Virus record (IMG/VR): IMGVR_UViG_3300022209_000002
Span: 1 to 50,253 of that record
Strand: one strand, 5' to 3'
DNA length: 50,253 nt
DNA from: a virus
A model generated the notes under the pieces. That model made no database searches. It was not told the DNA's origin and worked only from the letters and a program-made list of their open reading frames with translations. Made by a program: the position numbers and the translations under genes. Positions 39,614 through 49,503 of the stretch are shown piece by piece (within the stretch, counting starts at the first letter, position 1; each line of letters opens with the position of its first letter).

Positions 39614-40084
39614 ATGGTCAGATTCTTGTGGTATCCGGAGGACACCTACGCGATCTCTGAGTGGCGCTACATCGACAAGCTGCTCAGTTGTCTCGGGTAC
39701 GCACCGACCATCGTTGACAGGCTGGGAAGGTTTCGGCCCACCTCACCAGCGGCATTGACGAATCCGCAGGTGGCGCTGCACATCTTCGGCTCGACGGTGG
39801 CCGCACGCAATCACTACGCCGGCGCGGGCTACACGTTCGTCACGACCCATCCTGACGCCACACTCAACGTCAAAGACTTCCAGCACCCAACCACGGGCGA
39901 TATCCTCTATGCGGTCGGGTCGGATATGGATGGGTTCGACGGGCGTTCGTTGGCACAACTGGAAGCGATCAGTACCGTCCTGAGCCTCAAAACCAAAGTG
40001 ACATCCTATGAGTTATTCGCGCAGGTAGCGCTGCCCATGCTGGCGATGGACCGCTGGTGTCGGACGCCGGAGGATTGGGTGTAG
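39614..40084 (+). CDS. Protein in fibre cassette, unknown
   Basis: 156 residues from ATG 39614 with TAGGAG upstream. It looks like a compact alpha/beta protein (VRFLWYPEDTYAISEWRYID, GAGYTFVTTHPDATLNV, DGFDGRSLAQLEAIS). It may be an enzyme or chaperone for the fibres; no active site is evident. It ends 1 base before the next ATG. Confidence 0.6.
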   Translation: MVRFLWYPEDTYAISEWRYIDKLLSCLGYAPTIVDRLGRFRPTSPAALTNPQVALHIFGSTVAARNHYAGAGYTFVTTHPDATLNVKDFQHPTTGDILYAVGSDMDGFDGRSLAQLEAISTVLSLKTKVTSYELFAQVALPMLAMDRWCRTPEDWV

Positions 40085-40085
40085 C

Positions 40086-42449
40086 ATGGCCGTTCCAGTT
40101 ATCAATGCCGGTGGGTTCACCCTGATCAGCGCTGCGAACAGTACGTCCCCCTGGATCGACGGGTGGGGCTCTGACGCGAAGAATTGGGAGCTCACGACCG
40201 ACATCAAGTTGGAGGGCACGGGGTCCATCGGGATCGGGAACAAGTTTACCGGCGAGTCGGGGTATGGCGTTAACTACGTCCCGACATTCAACGCGACGAC
40301 GAACCTGATCTTCATTTGGCTCTGGATCGTGTCTGATTCCTGGATCAACACGAAGGCCAATCACGGGTGCTACATCCGGCTCTCGAGTCAAGCCAACTGG
40401 ACGAACTACTACGACTACGACGTGGGTGGGTCCGATGTGGCGTGGGTCGGCAAGGGCTGGCGGCTGATCGTTCTTGATGCCAACCGAACCCCGGATCGGA
40501 CAAGTGGCACGGCGCCCACGCTGACAGCGATCTCTCGGATCGGCATTGGGTGGAACTTCCTGCAAACGTCTGCGAAGTCCATCGTCGCGTCGGTCGATAA
40601 GGTTTTCTTCGGTAACTCCGTCGAAGTGAGCTCGCTCGACTTCATCGACGGTACGAACGGGATCGACTTCAACGAGAACGGTGCGTCAGCGGATACCATC
40701 GATCGGAACGACGGTGGATCGTGGATCACCGGGGGTGTGGAGATTGGCGACTTCATTCGGGTCGATGGCTCAACCGGCAACGAGGGCGTGTTCGAGGTCT
40801 TTGGCGTGAGTGCCGCCACCCTCACGCTCTCGATCGGCGATTTCACGGTCGACGACCTAGCGAACACGACGGCCCGTGTGGCCCTGTTCGTCACACTTGA
40901 GGACATCTACCAGAAAGACGGCCCGACCGATGATCTCTGGTGGGGCCCGGTCGCAAAGAACCGCGACGGTTCGTTTGAGGTGAACTACCACACGATTCTA
41001 GGCGACGTGTCCGGTGCGTTGAGCTGTCACTTCCTGTCACGCGGCGACTTGGTATATGGGGCAGATCAACCACTCAATGATGTTGCCGCCGACCTCACGC
41101 TCGAAACGCAGGTTGATACCGGTCGGGTGCGCGTGCTCATGGGCGAGAGCTCGGGGACGGGCGACGGTCGGGTTGGGTTCGGTGGGTCGGTCTTTACCCA
41201 GGACAACCGGGCCTTCGGCCAGAGTTTCAGCGTCGATTTCAGTGACGCGACGTTCGTGGAAGTCTACGGGACGACGTTCCTCAACATCTTCCCCGGGACG
41301 GCCAAGTTCCCAACGGCCGCCTCGAGCGGGTACCTGGCCTCGACCGGGTTCGTGAATACCGGGCAGGTCGACCCTGGGCGGCTCGAGTGTCGCGGGCTCT
41401 CGTTCTCGGGCTACCCACAACGATACCTCGATACCTACCCGGTCGAAGCTGACGCGGCGCTCCTGTGGGGCCCCAACGCCGACATCAAGAACAGCAACAT
41501 CCTGGCGAATACCCGGGCGATCGAACACGAGACTGTGGGGACGTTCGCCTACGACAATCTCAAGTTTGCCGGCAACGAGATCGATGTGATCAACTCGATC
41601 GCCGCGAGCCTCGAGATTAATCTCGACGACTCGGTGATCGATGCCACCTTGCTGCTCGACAACACGAACAACGGGGGCGCGCAGAGCTTCACGGTCGGTG
41701 GCACGAACCGGCAGCTGGCATCCCTGGCGGCGTATATGGGTAGGGTCGGCACGCCGACCGGGACTGTCGAAATGCGGCTCTATTCCGACTCAGGTGGATT
41801 GCCGGCAACCCTGCTCGCGACCTCGACGCCACGGACCGCAGCCGACCTCGTGCTGTCCGTGTTGCAATACAGTTTTTCATTCGACGATCCCGATGAACAA
41901 TTTCTCCTTCTGGCGGGCATCACCTATCACTGTGCCGTCGTCTACACCGCAGGGACCGCGACCGACTACGTGCGCGTGGGCCTCCGAGCTGGTGGTGGGC
42001 TGGCCGGGACGTACTCGATTCTCAATGGCTCGTGGGCGTCAGGTGGGACACCGGACATCCCGATCGAAGTGCGCTACGGTGGGCGCGTGATCATCAACGC
42101 GAGCAACGGCGCGAACCCGTCAACGGTCTCGAATGAGGGCGAGGGGGCCGGTGGTATTCAGGGGCACACGATCATCAACAATCCCGTCACGTTCACCGTC
42201 ACGGCCCTCCGGACCAACGATCGTGTTATCTGGATCCGGGTCAGTGACGGCGCCGAGCTCGAGAACAAACTCGAGACCTCCGGCAGCGCGACCTATCAGT
42301 ACAACTACAGCGGCGATGTCGATGTCTATGTCCAAGTGCTGAGCGGCGACTACTTGAGAAAGAACACCGTGACGCCGATCACGCTTAGCAGTACAGATGC
42401 GGGCTTCCCGGCAGTCCAAGCTAACGACCCGGTATATGCGAATCCTTAA
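40086..42449 (+). CDS. Large tail fibre/spike-like protein
   Basis: 787 residues, beta-rich. A repeated-strand region in the middle (about 300-520, for example FVEVYGTTFLNIFPG, GRLECRGLSFSG, ADIKNSNILANTRAI) could be a beta-helix, the fold of many tail spikes. Residues about 540-660 hold a jelly-roll-like domain (RQLASLAAYMGRVG, YSFSFDDPDEQFLLLAGI). It ends in PVYANP, the same last residues as the next gene. It probably binds or cuts a surface polysaccharide. Confidence 0.7.
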   Translation: MAVPVINAGGFTLISAANSTSPWIDGWGSDAKNWELTTDIKLEGTGSIGIGNKFTGESGYGVNYVPTFNATTNLIFIWLWIVSDSWINTKANHGCYIRLSSQANWTNYYDYDVGGSDVAWVGKGWRLIVLDANRTPDRTSGTAPTLTAISRIGIGWNFLQTSAKSIVASVDKVFFGNSVEVSSLDFIDGTNGIDFNENGASADTIDRNDGGSWITGGVEIGDFIRVDGSTGNEGVFEVFGVSAATLTLSIGDFTVDDLANTTARVALFVTLEDIYQKDGPTDDLWWGPVAKNRDGSFEVNYHTILGDVSGALSCHFLSRGDLVYGADQPLNDVAADLTLETQVDTGRVRVLMGESSGTGDGRVGFGGSVFTQDNRAFGQSFSVDFSDATFVEVYGTTFLNIFPGTAKFPTAASSGYLASTGFVNTGQVDPGRLECRGLSFSGYPQRYLDTYPVEADAALLWGPNADIKNSNILANTRAIEHETVGTFAYDNLKFAGNEIDVINSIAASLEINLDDSVIDATLLLDNTNNGGAQSFTVGGTNRQLASLAAYMGRVGTPTGTVEMRLYSDSGGLPATLLATSTPRTAADLVLSVLQYSFSFDDPDEQFLLLAGITYHCAVVYTAGTATDYVRVGLRAGGGLAGTYSILNGSWASGGTPDIPIEVRYGGRVIINASNGANPSTVSNEGEGAGGIQGHTIINNPVTFTVTALRTNDRVIWIRVSDGAELENKLETSGSATYQYNYSGDVDVYVQVLSGDYLRKNTVTPITLSSTDAGFPAVQANDPVYANP

Positions 42450-42461
42450 CGGAGCACTACA

Positions 42462-44312
42462 ATGGCCAAAATTGTTGATCCTGACCAGCTAAACCAAGCG
42501 ACAGAGGTTGTGTTCTCCACCTCTGCCAAAACGGTGCAGCTCTTGGTGGCCGGGAACCTGAACGACAATTCGCCCGGGCGCACCTCCGGTGTCACGCACC
42601 AGGCTGTGTACTCGTTCACGAAAGAAGAATGGCTCGCCACGGCCGGGCTCCAATCCAGTCGGTTCCCGTTCGACCCGATCTTCGAGGCGAAATTCGATTG
42701 GGTGCACGATTGGCAACCAGCGGACGCGCAGACGCTCGATCTACTGAGAGATGGTGGCTTGCGGGTCGTGCTGCTCGATGATGAGTACGCCTGTCTCATC
42801 TCGCTCCAGGACTTCAACGTTACCGCGGATCAGGCGTACTACTACAACGATTCGACCAGCCGTTTCACGGGAACACGGCTCGATTTCGATAAGACCGGCG
42901 AGCTCAACGAAAACATCCTGATCTACGACGGGACCAACGACTACCGCGACTTCCTCAAGCTGTTCCTCCGGATCCAGGGCAAGACCCACGGCTACGGCGA
43001 TCTGCCCATTGACCAGGGCATCACGCCTCTGACCTATCAGGCATACAGGATCCCGCTCTCGAACGTGGTGGACATCAACGTGACCGAGAGCGACGCCAAC
43101 ATCGACACCATTAGTCCGTACACAGAAATGCGGTTGTCGCTGTTGCTGGGGAGTGGGTTCACAACCTGGGGTAATAGCGTGGTCTACCCAGCTGGCGCGG
43201 TGGTGCTCGACGCGATCCGGCAGAGCGGCGGCTCGAGCAACGGGACGTGGTGGTTCACGCCGGCTGGCGGCACATCGTCAGGGACCGGGACCGCCGACGA
43301 TACGGGCGTCACCGATTGGGAGTCCTACGCCGGCGAGGAGCAGATCGGCGATGAGTGGTTCGCATTCAACCGAATCATCGACCTCACCTCCGGTACCGGC
43401 ACCAGGACGGAGATTTACGAGTGGGGCGAGCGGCAACTGAGAAAGACGGGCAACATCAACGCGGCCGCGCTCGGGACGCCGAACCAGGACGACACGCAGA
43501 CGTATGACGGCGAGCTCGCGATGGATCTGTTCGAGTTCGTTGGCGACAACCTCGTGACGCGCGGCGGCGTGCTCGTTCGGGACTTCGATCCGAATGACAC
43601 CAACAATCTCCAGCTGGGCGACATCACCGTTGACGGTGGCGGGTTAGACCAAGATGGTGTTGCTGTCACCACGACGCTGCGCACGTACCCGTTCGTGTCG
43701 GCCGGCACGCTGGTCTTCTCAACGAACCTCGTGGATGAGCCGGACGTGGACACGATCTACAAGATGTTCTTCCAGCGCACGAGGCGGTACACCAATAACG
43801 ATTTCGCTGTCACGGCGTCGTCGGGCGACACCATGACGCTGACCTCGGGGACGCTCGATCTCACGACGTACTTCGCCAACACCGAATACGTCTTGATCAG
43901 CGGATTCACGGGCAATCCGGATGAGAACAACGGCTTGTTCCAGGTGAGCAACGTCGCGGCCGGAAGCATGGATTGTCGGCGCGTGAACGGCATCAATCCT
44001 GTCAACGAAACGGTCGGCGATACCGTGAACCTCGACACGGACCCCTACGATTCGCCCGATGCGCTCGTCGTGAACGACAACGGCGGGTCGCCGATCACGG
44101 GCCAGATCACGGCGGGGTCGATCGCGTTCGACTTCGATTACGACGGCAACGTGCAGGGTGGCAGAACGCCGAGTGAGGATGCGCCCGTCGCGGTCATTGC
44201 TGAGGCGCTTGATGGTGCTCAGTGGGTCGACGGCCTGTTCACGATCACGGAGGCGACCGGCCTCAATTTCCCGCTGAACGCGCCAACGGAAAGGGTATAC
44301 GCGAATCCATAA
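42462..44312 (+). CDS. Second large tail/fibre protein ending VYANP
   Basis: 616 residues. The first 110 residues (VYSFTKEEWLATAGLQSSRF, FDWVHDWQPADAQTLDLLRD) resemble the family seen in the small protein at 44712. The rest is strand-rich (TEMRLSLLLGSGF, YEWGERQLRKTGN). The end RVYANP repeats that of the previous protein, perhaps a shared assembly or chaperone-recognition tag. A structural tail role is inferred. Confidence 0.68.
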   Translation: MAKIVDPDQLNQATEVVFSTSAKTVQLLVAGNLNDNSPGRTSGVTHQAVYSFTKEEWLATAGLQSSRFPFDPIFEAKFDWVHDWQPADAQTLDLLRDGGLRVVLLDDEYACLISLQDFNVTADQAYYYNDSTSRFTGTRLDFDKTGELNENILIYDGTNDYRDFLKLFLRIQGKTHGYGDLPIDQGITPLTYQAYRIPLSNVVDINVTESDANIDTISPYTEMRLSLLLGSGFTTWGNSVVYPAGAVVLDAIRQSGGSSNGTWWFTPAGGTSSGTGTADDTGVTDWESYAGEEQIGDEWFAFNRIIDLTSGTGTRTEIYEWGERQLRKTGNINAAALGTPNQDDTQTYDGELAMDLFEFVGDNLVTRGGVLVRDFDPNDTNNLQLGDITVDGGGLDQDGVAVTTTLRTYPFVSAGTLVFSTNLVDEPDVDTIYKMFFQRTRRYTNNDFAVTASSGDTMTLTSGTLDLTTYFANTEYVLISGFTGNPDENNGLFQVSNVAAGSMDCRRVNGINPVNETVGDTVNLDTDPYDSPDALVVNDNGGSPITGQITAGSIAFDFDYDGNVQGGRTPSEDAPVAVIAEALDGAQWVDGLFTITEATGLNFPLNAPTERVYANP

Positions 44313-44710
44313 TGGAGAAATGGGAGCAGTACCCGAAGCTGCCTCACCTGTCGGGGGCGGCGCTCGCGAAGATGGAGCGCCGGCGCCGGCATCGTGGTGT
44401 GCGCTACTGGCTCTTTCGACTCCAGAACTCCGAGGAGTATGGCAAGCCGCCAGACGGGCCAGAACACTTGCCCGGATTCACGGAGTTTTGGTTGGAGCAG
44501 CGGCCGGAGTACGCGATGGATCCGAATGGCAAACAAGTGCCCGTGCCGGAGGGGAAGCACGTGCCGACCGCGCTGCTGGGCGGCTATGCCATGTTCGCAA
44601 CGCTGTGGGATGTCGATGAGGACTTGAAGGTATACCTCAGACATTCAAGCGTCTGGAATGAGTGGAATCTCGTGATGCAGCGAGTCGTGCCCGTGCTGGG
44701 CGAGCGATGA
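44312..44710 (+). CDS. Fibre-cassette protein, unknown
   Basis: 132 residues in a TAATG junction. Basic start (LAKMERRRRHRGVRYWLFRL), Pro/Gly middle and helical end (SSVWNEWNLVMQRVVPVL). It could be a fibre assembly factor or connector. No family recognised. Confidence 0.6.
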   Translation: MEKWEQYPKLPHLSGAALAKMERRRRHRGVRYWLFRLQNSEEYGKPPDGPEHLPGFTEFWLEQRPEYAMDPNGKQVPVPEGKHVPTALLGGYAMFATLWDVDEDLKVYLRHSSVWNEWNLVMQRVVPVLGER

Positions 44711-44711
44711 G

Positions 44712-45155
44712 ATGGCAGCGAAACTCACCGCGGATCCGGACACGCGCATCATCGAGATCACCGAGGCGCCTGTCGCGGGGCTCTTGAGTCTCGTAGTGGA
44801 GACCGACATCTATTCCGATCTCAAGGAGGATTGGCTTGCCGGTGCGACCCTCCACCCGCTGCGATTCCCGCTCTCGTCACAGGGGGAGTTTAAGACGCCA
44901 GCGACACAGATCGGTCCCTATGTGTTCATCAACAATGCGGAGGGGTGGCGGATCCTGCCGTATGACGCGGACCACGAGCTCACGATCATCGGTAATCTCG
45001 TGCCGAACGATCTGACGGTACCGTTGTACCTGTCCCGCGCGACCCGCACCATTCTCGTGCGATCGGAAGAATCCGCACAGGCGCTCACGGTACTCGTGGA
45101 CGGCGCGGGTGGCGGCCTCACGCTGAGCGAATTTCTCGCACTCAAGGACGCATAG
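44712..45155 (+). CDS. Minor tail-type protein
   Basis: 147 residues. The middle DIYSDLKEDWLAGATLHPLR, YVFINNAEGWRILPYDADHE and LTIIGNLVPN resembles a phage family found near tail genes. The N-terminal part is related to the start of the 42462 protein. It is one base after the previous stop overlap and precedes the portal. Confidence 0.65.
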   Translation: MAAKLTADPDTRIIEITEAPVAGLLSLVVETDIYSDLKEDWLAGATLHPLRFPLSSQGEFKTPATQIGPYVFINNAEGWRILPYDADHELTIIGNLVPNDLTVPLYLSRATRTILVRSEESAQALTVLVDGAGGGLTLSEFLALKDA

Positions 45156-45157
45156 CC

Positions 45158-47509
45158 ATGCCTACAGCACCACCAGGAGCCGGACGCGGGACGGGCGCTC
45201 GAGGCGGGGGCGCCGTCGCCCAACGGTTCTCCTACAAAGACATCCCGGACATTCGCAAGCAGCCACGGGAGCCGGACAAGGACGACGGCCAACGGATCGC
45301 CTGGGCGACCTCGTTGTGGGATGCGCAGGATGAGCTCTTGCGGATCCGGGACCGGATGATCGAGGAGAATCTCCGGATGTTGGCCGGCCAGCAATGGACG
45401 GTTTACAACAACCGGATCGGGCGGTTCGTGGACGTGACGCGCTGGATGACCGACGAAGAGAAGCGCTGGCGCCAGCGACCCGTATTCAATCGGCTCTTGC
45501 TGTGGTTTATGATCACGCACGCCCGGATGAACGAGAACCCGCCGATCATCACGTTCCTACCGGGCCCCGATCGGATCGACGCCGAAGCGGCCATCACGAA
45601 CGACATTATCTGGAAAGCGAAATGGCGTGAGATCGGTCTCACGGCCATTTGGGATCGAGCATCAGCTTGGCTCGTGCCGAGTGGCACCGTCTATCTACGC
45701 AGTCGGATCGATCCCGAGAAGGGCAAGCTAGTTCCGCGACAGGGACGCTCGCAGCTGCCAATGATGGGGCCAGAGGGCCCAATGATGGACGGCGAAGAGC
45801 CGATGGTGACGGAGGAAGAGTTCGACGACGTGCCATTCGGTGAGGACTTCGAGCCGCTGATGGAAATGACGCCGGACGGCACCCGGACCAAGGGACAGCC
45901 GTTCGTCGAACGCAAGGGCGATCTGAACGTCGACGTGTTCAATGCGCTCCAGGTTCGGGGCGAATGGAGCCCGCGGCCCTGGCATGAGAAGCGCTGGCAC
46001 CAGATCCGCACCTTCTTGACGCCGCAAGAGATCATGCACACCTGGGGCGTCGACACGATTGGTGAAGCCGAAACGGCTGCCGATTCAACCGGTGCACTCG
46101 AGCGGATCCTGTTCGGCAAAGGGTTTTTCGGTGCTGCCGACGCCTTCTTCGGGTCCGACTTCGCGGGTGCCTCGATGCCCGAGCAGCTGGTCGAAGTGTT
46201 CGAGCTCTGGCATCGGCCGATCATGCTGCCGAGTGCTCCCCGGATGCGTGAGTCGGTGGAGGGGCCTGGTGGGCGGGTGCTGGTCTGTACTCGTAACAAG
46301 GTGCTCAATGACGACGTGCGGCCCTTCCCCTTCAAGTACACGAGCGGCCTACGCCGTTTTGAGTTCGTGAATGTACCGGGACGCCCCGGGGGTGGCACGA
46401 CGCCTCAAGAGGCGATGAACGGGGCACAGCGGGCCTACAACCGCGGCTGGGCGCAGATCCTCGAGCATCGGAATCTGGTCACGAATCCCAAAGGGATCAT
46501 CGATTCGATGTCCGGACTCGAAGAGAACGATGTTGACAACGAGCCGGGTACGTGGCATGTCGTCACGCGCCGGCCGAACGTCCCAGCGATGGAGTACGTC
46601 GCGCCGCCGCCGCTTGGCCAGGATGTGTACCAGACCCAGGCGCTGCTGTTGAACGAGATCACCGATCTTGGGGCGCTTTCCGGGACAGAAGGCGACGCGC
46701 CGACGGAGGACGCCTCTGGCGAGCTCGTGAAGGAGCTCCGGTTCAATGCCGACCGGTTTGTTGGTCCGACGATGCGGCGCGCGGTCGAGGAGTTCGGTCG
46801 CTTGGCCGAAGACTGGCAAGCGATGTTGCCGTTTGTCTTCGATGAAGAGGAGCTGTTCAGCTACGCGGGCGAGGACAATACGGCCAGAACCATCCTGATC
46901 CTGCCGACCCTGTTCACTGAGGGGAAGGTCAACGTCCAACCGGACATCGAATCGATGCTGCCGGAAGGCCGTGGCGAGCGCCAACAGCGCATCGCCGCCT
47001 TGTACGCCAACGGGCTATTCGGGCAGCCGGGCTCGCCCGAAGCGATCAAGCGGTTCTTTGACCTATCCAGCTTCCCGCACCTCGATCGGGCCCGGAAGTT
47101 CGGCGGGGTCCATCGCATCACGGCCGAGCAGGAGAACGGCCAGATCCTGCAAGGAATGGACGTGCGCCAGATCCCCGTGTTCGAGTGGTACGACGACGCA
47201 ATTCACCTGATGGTACACGAGGACTTCATGGCCAGTCCGGAGTATCTGAAACAGGAAGAGCCGATCCGGAAGGCGTTCGAGTTCCACCGCGGGATGCACA
47301 TTATCAATATCCAGCTCAAGGCAGCACAGATGATGCCGCCGAACGCACCCTCCCCCTCTCCGAGCGGTACCCAACGTGGGCAACCGGGCGCAAGTTCCGG
47401 TGCGGGCGGGCCTTCCGGGTCGATGGAACGAGGGCCACGGGGTCAGGCGGAAGTCCCGACGGGCGCCGGTCAGGGTGGCGCCGCGCAATTCGGCTCGTTC
47501 GGAGGGTAG
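45158..47509 (+). CDS. Portal protein (P22-like)
   Basis: 783 residues, close to the large podovirus portals. It forms the ring at one head vertex through which DNA enters and leaves. The core has conserved parts (RPVFNRLLLWFMITHARMNE, AWLVPSGTVYLRSRIDPEKG, LRRFEFVNVPGRPGGG) and a helical barrel region (NRGWAQILEHRNLVTNPKGI). The last 70 residues are Gly/Pro/Ser-rich and disordered. It precedes scaffold and capsid genes in the usual order. Confidence 0.85.
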   Translation: MPTAPPGAGRGTGARGGGAVAQRFSYKDIPDIRKQPREPDKDDGQRIAWATSLWDAQDELLRIRDRMIEENLRMLAGQQWTVYNNRIGRFVDVTRWMTDEEKRWRQRPVFNRLLLWFMITHARMNENPPIITFLPGPDRIDAEAAITNDIIWKAKWREIGLTAIWDRASAWLVPSGTVYLRSRIDPEKGKLVPRQGRSQLPMMGPEGPMMDGEEPMVTEEEFDDVPFGEDFEPLMEMTPDGTRTKGQPFVERKGDLNVDVFNALQVRGEWSPRPWHEKRWHQIRTFLTPQEIMHTWGVDTIGEAETAADSTGALERILFGKGFFGAADAFFGSDFAGASMPEQLVEVFELWHRPIMLPSAPRMRESVEGPGGRVLVCTRNKVLNDDVRPFPFKYTSGLRRFEFVNVPGRPGGGTTPQEAMNGAQRAYNRGWAQILEHRNLVTNPKGIIDSMSGLEENDVDNEPGTWHVVTRRPNVPAMEYVAPPPLGQDVYQTQALLLNEITDLGALSGTEGDAPTEDASGELVKELRFNADRFVGPTMRRAVEEFGRLAEDWQAMLPFVFDEEELFSYAGEDNTARTILILPTLFTEGKVNVQPDIESMLPEGRGERQQRIAALYANGLFGQPGSPEAIKRFFDLSSFPHLDRARKFGGVHRITAEQENGQILQGMDVRQIPVFEWYDDAIHLMVHEDFMASPEYLKQEEPIRKAFEFHRGMHIINIQLKAAQMMPPNAPSPSPSGTQRGQPGASSGAGGPSGSMERGPRGQAEVPTGAGQGGAAQFGSFGG

Positions 47510-47512
47510 GCC

Positions 47513-48223
47513 ATGACGGCACCGCGTCCTGATCGCTCGCCCGACTATCTGCGCGGGTTCCAAGACCAGCGCCGCGACCTGATGCGGCAGTTCCTCGAGG
47601 CGGGGGACGAAGAGAGCCAGCGCCAGTTGCGCGGCCAGCTCCAAGCGCTCGATCGGATCATCGACCGTTTTGAAGGGACGGTGCCCGAAGCCGAGCCAGA
47701 ACCTGCGGCCGGCGAGCCTCCGGTGCCTGGTGGCCAGTTCTCGTTGCAGCAGGTACCACGAGAACGGATGATGGCTGGGACGCCACGGGCGAGCCTAGCC
47801 ACTCGCCAGCCCTCCTTGCCTGGTCGGCCGGTCCTGGCACGCCGGGACGCCACCATGAGTCCACGGGTGGAGCTCGCGCCCACGACCCGAGCACCATTTT
47901 CGCAGCCGAAAGCTGCAATGATGTGGCAGGGGATGTTTGAGGAACCCGGCCTCACGTTCGGCGAAGCATCCCAAAACTTCAATGAGGCCGAAGCCCGACT
48001 GTGGCGCCTCCAGCAAGGACAGGACATGCCCCTGAAACGCGGTACATCCCAGGCCACGATCAGCGAGAACATCGCCGAGATGATCGAGAGCGGCCGCCCA
48101 CAGAAGCAAGCGGTAGCGGCGTCACTCGATACCGCTCGGAAGAGTGGTGCCAAGATTCCTAAGCGGTCCCGCGCCTCTGCGCGTCGCCGCAAGAAGAAGC
48201 GCGCCAGGGCGCGCTCACGCTAA
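47513..48223 (+). CDS. Head-region protein with basic tail
   Basis: 236 residues with a GGAGGG site. A helical start (DYLRGFQDQRRDLMRQFLEA), Pro-rich middle, then ISENIAEMIESG and PQKQAVAASLDTARK, a pattern found in several phage head proteins (a short conserved helical segment ending QKQAVA-x-A-L). It ends in RRKKKRARARSR, which may contact DNA inside the head. It could be a head-completion or DNA-condensing protein. Confidence 0.68.
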   Translation: MTAPRPDRSPDYLRGFQDQRRDLMRQFLEAGDEESQRQLRGQLQALDRIIDRFEGTVPEAEPEPAAGEPPVPGGQFSLQQVPRERMMAGTPRASLATRQPSLPGRPVLARRDATMSPRVELAPTTRAPFSQPKAAMMWQGMFEEPGLTFGEASQNFNEAEARLWRLQQGQDMPLKRGTSQATISENIAEMIESGRPQKQAVAASLDTARKSGAKIPKRSRASARRRKKKRARARSR

Positions 48224-48238
48224 CGAAGCGGAGGTTCC

Positions 48239-49480
48239 ATGACGGCCCCAGTCAAGCCTGATCCGGGCGCGACGACGCCCCCATCGGGCACCGACGAACC
48301 GAGAGTGTCCCCGATCGCGGCAGCGCTCGCTGCGGCCCGCGAAGCCCAACGATCGGGCAAGCCCATGCTGCCGGCATCCACCGATGAGGAGACTCCCCCA
48401 GCGGAGGAGCCGGGAGAGACCCCGGACGATACGGATGAGGACGATGGCACCGACGACGCTGCGGGCACTGAGGACGAAGGCGAGGCAGAAGGGGAAGACG
48501 AAGCGGAATCCGACGACGACGAAGCGAAACCGCCCGAATCGGAAGATGGCAAGCCGCCTGACACGACAGTTGAAGCTGGCGAGGCAGGTGAAGGCGAGGT
48601 CGATCCTGACCTGATCGTTGCGTTGCCACCGCGGCGCGAGGGTGACGATGAGTTCGAGCTCGTGGTCGAGAACAAAGAGGCGGCCGAGCGAATCCGCCAG
48701 TTGCGGAACGGTTATCTGGCTGGCTCTCAAGTTCGCGCACTCCAGGAAACGATCGACCAGGAACGCGCGCAGATCGAGGAGCTCGAGGTCTGGATTGGCA
48801 CCGATCCGGCCGGCTTCATCCTCCAGAACGTGCCGGCGACGGTTATCGAGGATGTGGCACTGTCGTTGGTCTTCTCGCCCGACCTGTTCGAGAAGGTCAA
48901 GGACAAGCTCCAGACGGCGGTAGAAGACGATCGCGAACGCCGCGTCCTCATGGCCGAGCTCAAGGCGAAACGGTCCGACGCGAAAGACACGCTGCGCCAG
49001 GTACTCGAGACACGCAAGTTCGCGAAGGGGCAGGCCATCCTGGTGCGGGATGCGATCGCCAAGATGGTGCCGGTGACGGATGGGATTACGGACACCCGGC
49101 GCCAGGCGATCATTCAGACGCTGGAATCAGCTGCGGCCGATACGATCAGAAAGAAAAGGATCGCGAAGGTCGAAATAGATGATGTGCCGATCATGTTGGC
49201 GGCACAGCTGCGCGCGGCGGGGATCGATCCGCTGGCGGCAGCGCAAGCACTCCACGGCGACCCTTCTTCCCAGCCCGGCAAGCGCCCCGCGAAGAAGAAG
49301 CCACAGCCCACACGACAAGAGCTCAAGGCGGCGAGCGAAAAACGGAAACGAGCTACCGCGTCAACGCCTCCAGGCGGCGGCGCCCCGGCCGGCCGAACGA
49401 AGCTCCCCAAGGGCCAAACGCTGGAAGAACGGTTCAAGCTGGCGCGCGAGAAAGGGCTCGGCGCGCTGCTGGGCCGGTAG
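48239..49480 (+). CDS. Scaffolding protein
   Basis: 413 residues with GGAGG upstream. The first 125 residues are extremely acidic (DDTDEDDGTDD, EGEAEGEDEAESDDDEAKPP), then long helices (residues about 145-330) and a basic, Pro/Lys-rich end. An acidic start, helical core and basic tail just before the capsid gene is the classical scaffold profile: it guides shell assembly and is then lost. Confidence 0.8.
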   Translation: MTAPVKPDPGATTPPSGTDEPRVSPIAAALAAAREAQRSGKPMLPASTDEETPPAEEPGETPDDTDEDDGTDDAAGTEDEGEAEGEDEAESDDDEAKPPESEDGKPPDTTVEAGEAGEGEVDPDLIVALPPRREGDDEFELVVENKEAAERIRQLRNGYLAGSQVRALQETIDQERAQIEELEVWIGTDPAGFILQNVPATVIEDVALSLVFSPDLFEKVKDKLQTAVEDDRERRVLMAELKAKRSDAKDTLRQVLETRKFAKGQAILVRDAIAKMVPVTDGITDTRRQAIIQTLESAAADTIRKKRIAKVEIDDVPIMLAAQLRAAGIDPLAAAQALHGDPSSQPGKRPAKKKPQPTRQELKAASEKRKRATASTPPGGGAPAGRTKLPKGQTLEERFKLAREKGLGALLGR

Positions 49481-49490
49481 CACACAACTC

Positions 49491-49496
49491 GAGGAG
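49491..49496 (+). promoter_or_regulatory. Ribosome site that fixes the capsid start
   Basis: GAGGAG 7 bases before ATG 49504. The alternative ATG at 49609 has no such site, so this decides for the longer capsid protein with a hydrophobic N-terminus. Confidence 0.75.
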
Positions 49497-49503
49497 ACAT
49501 CGA

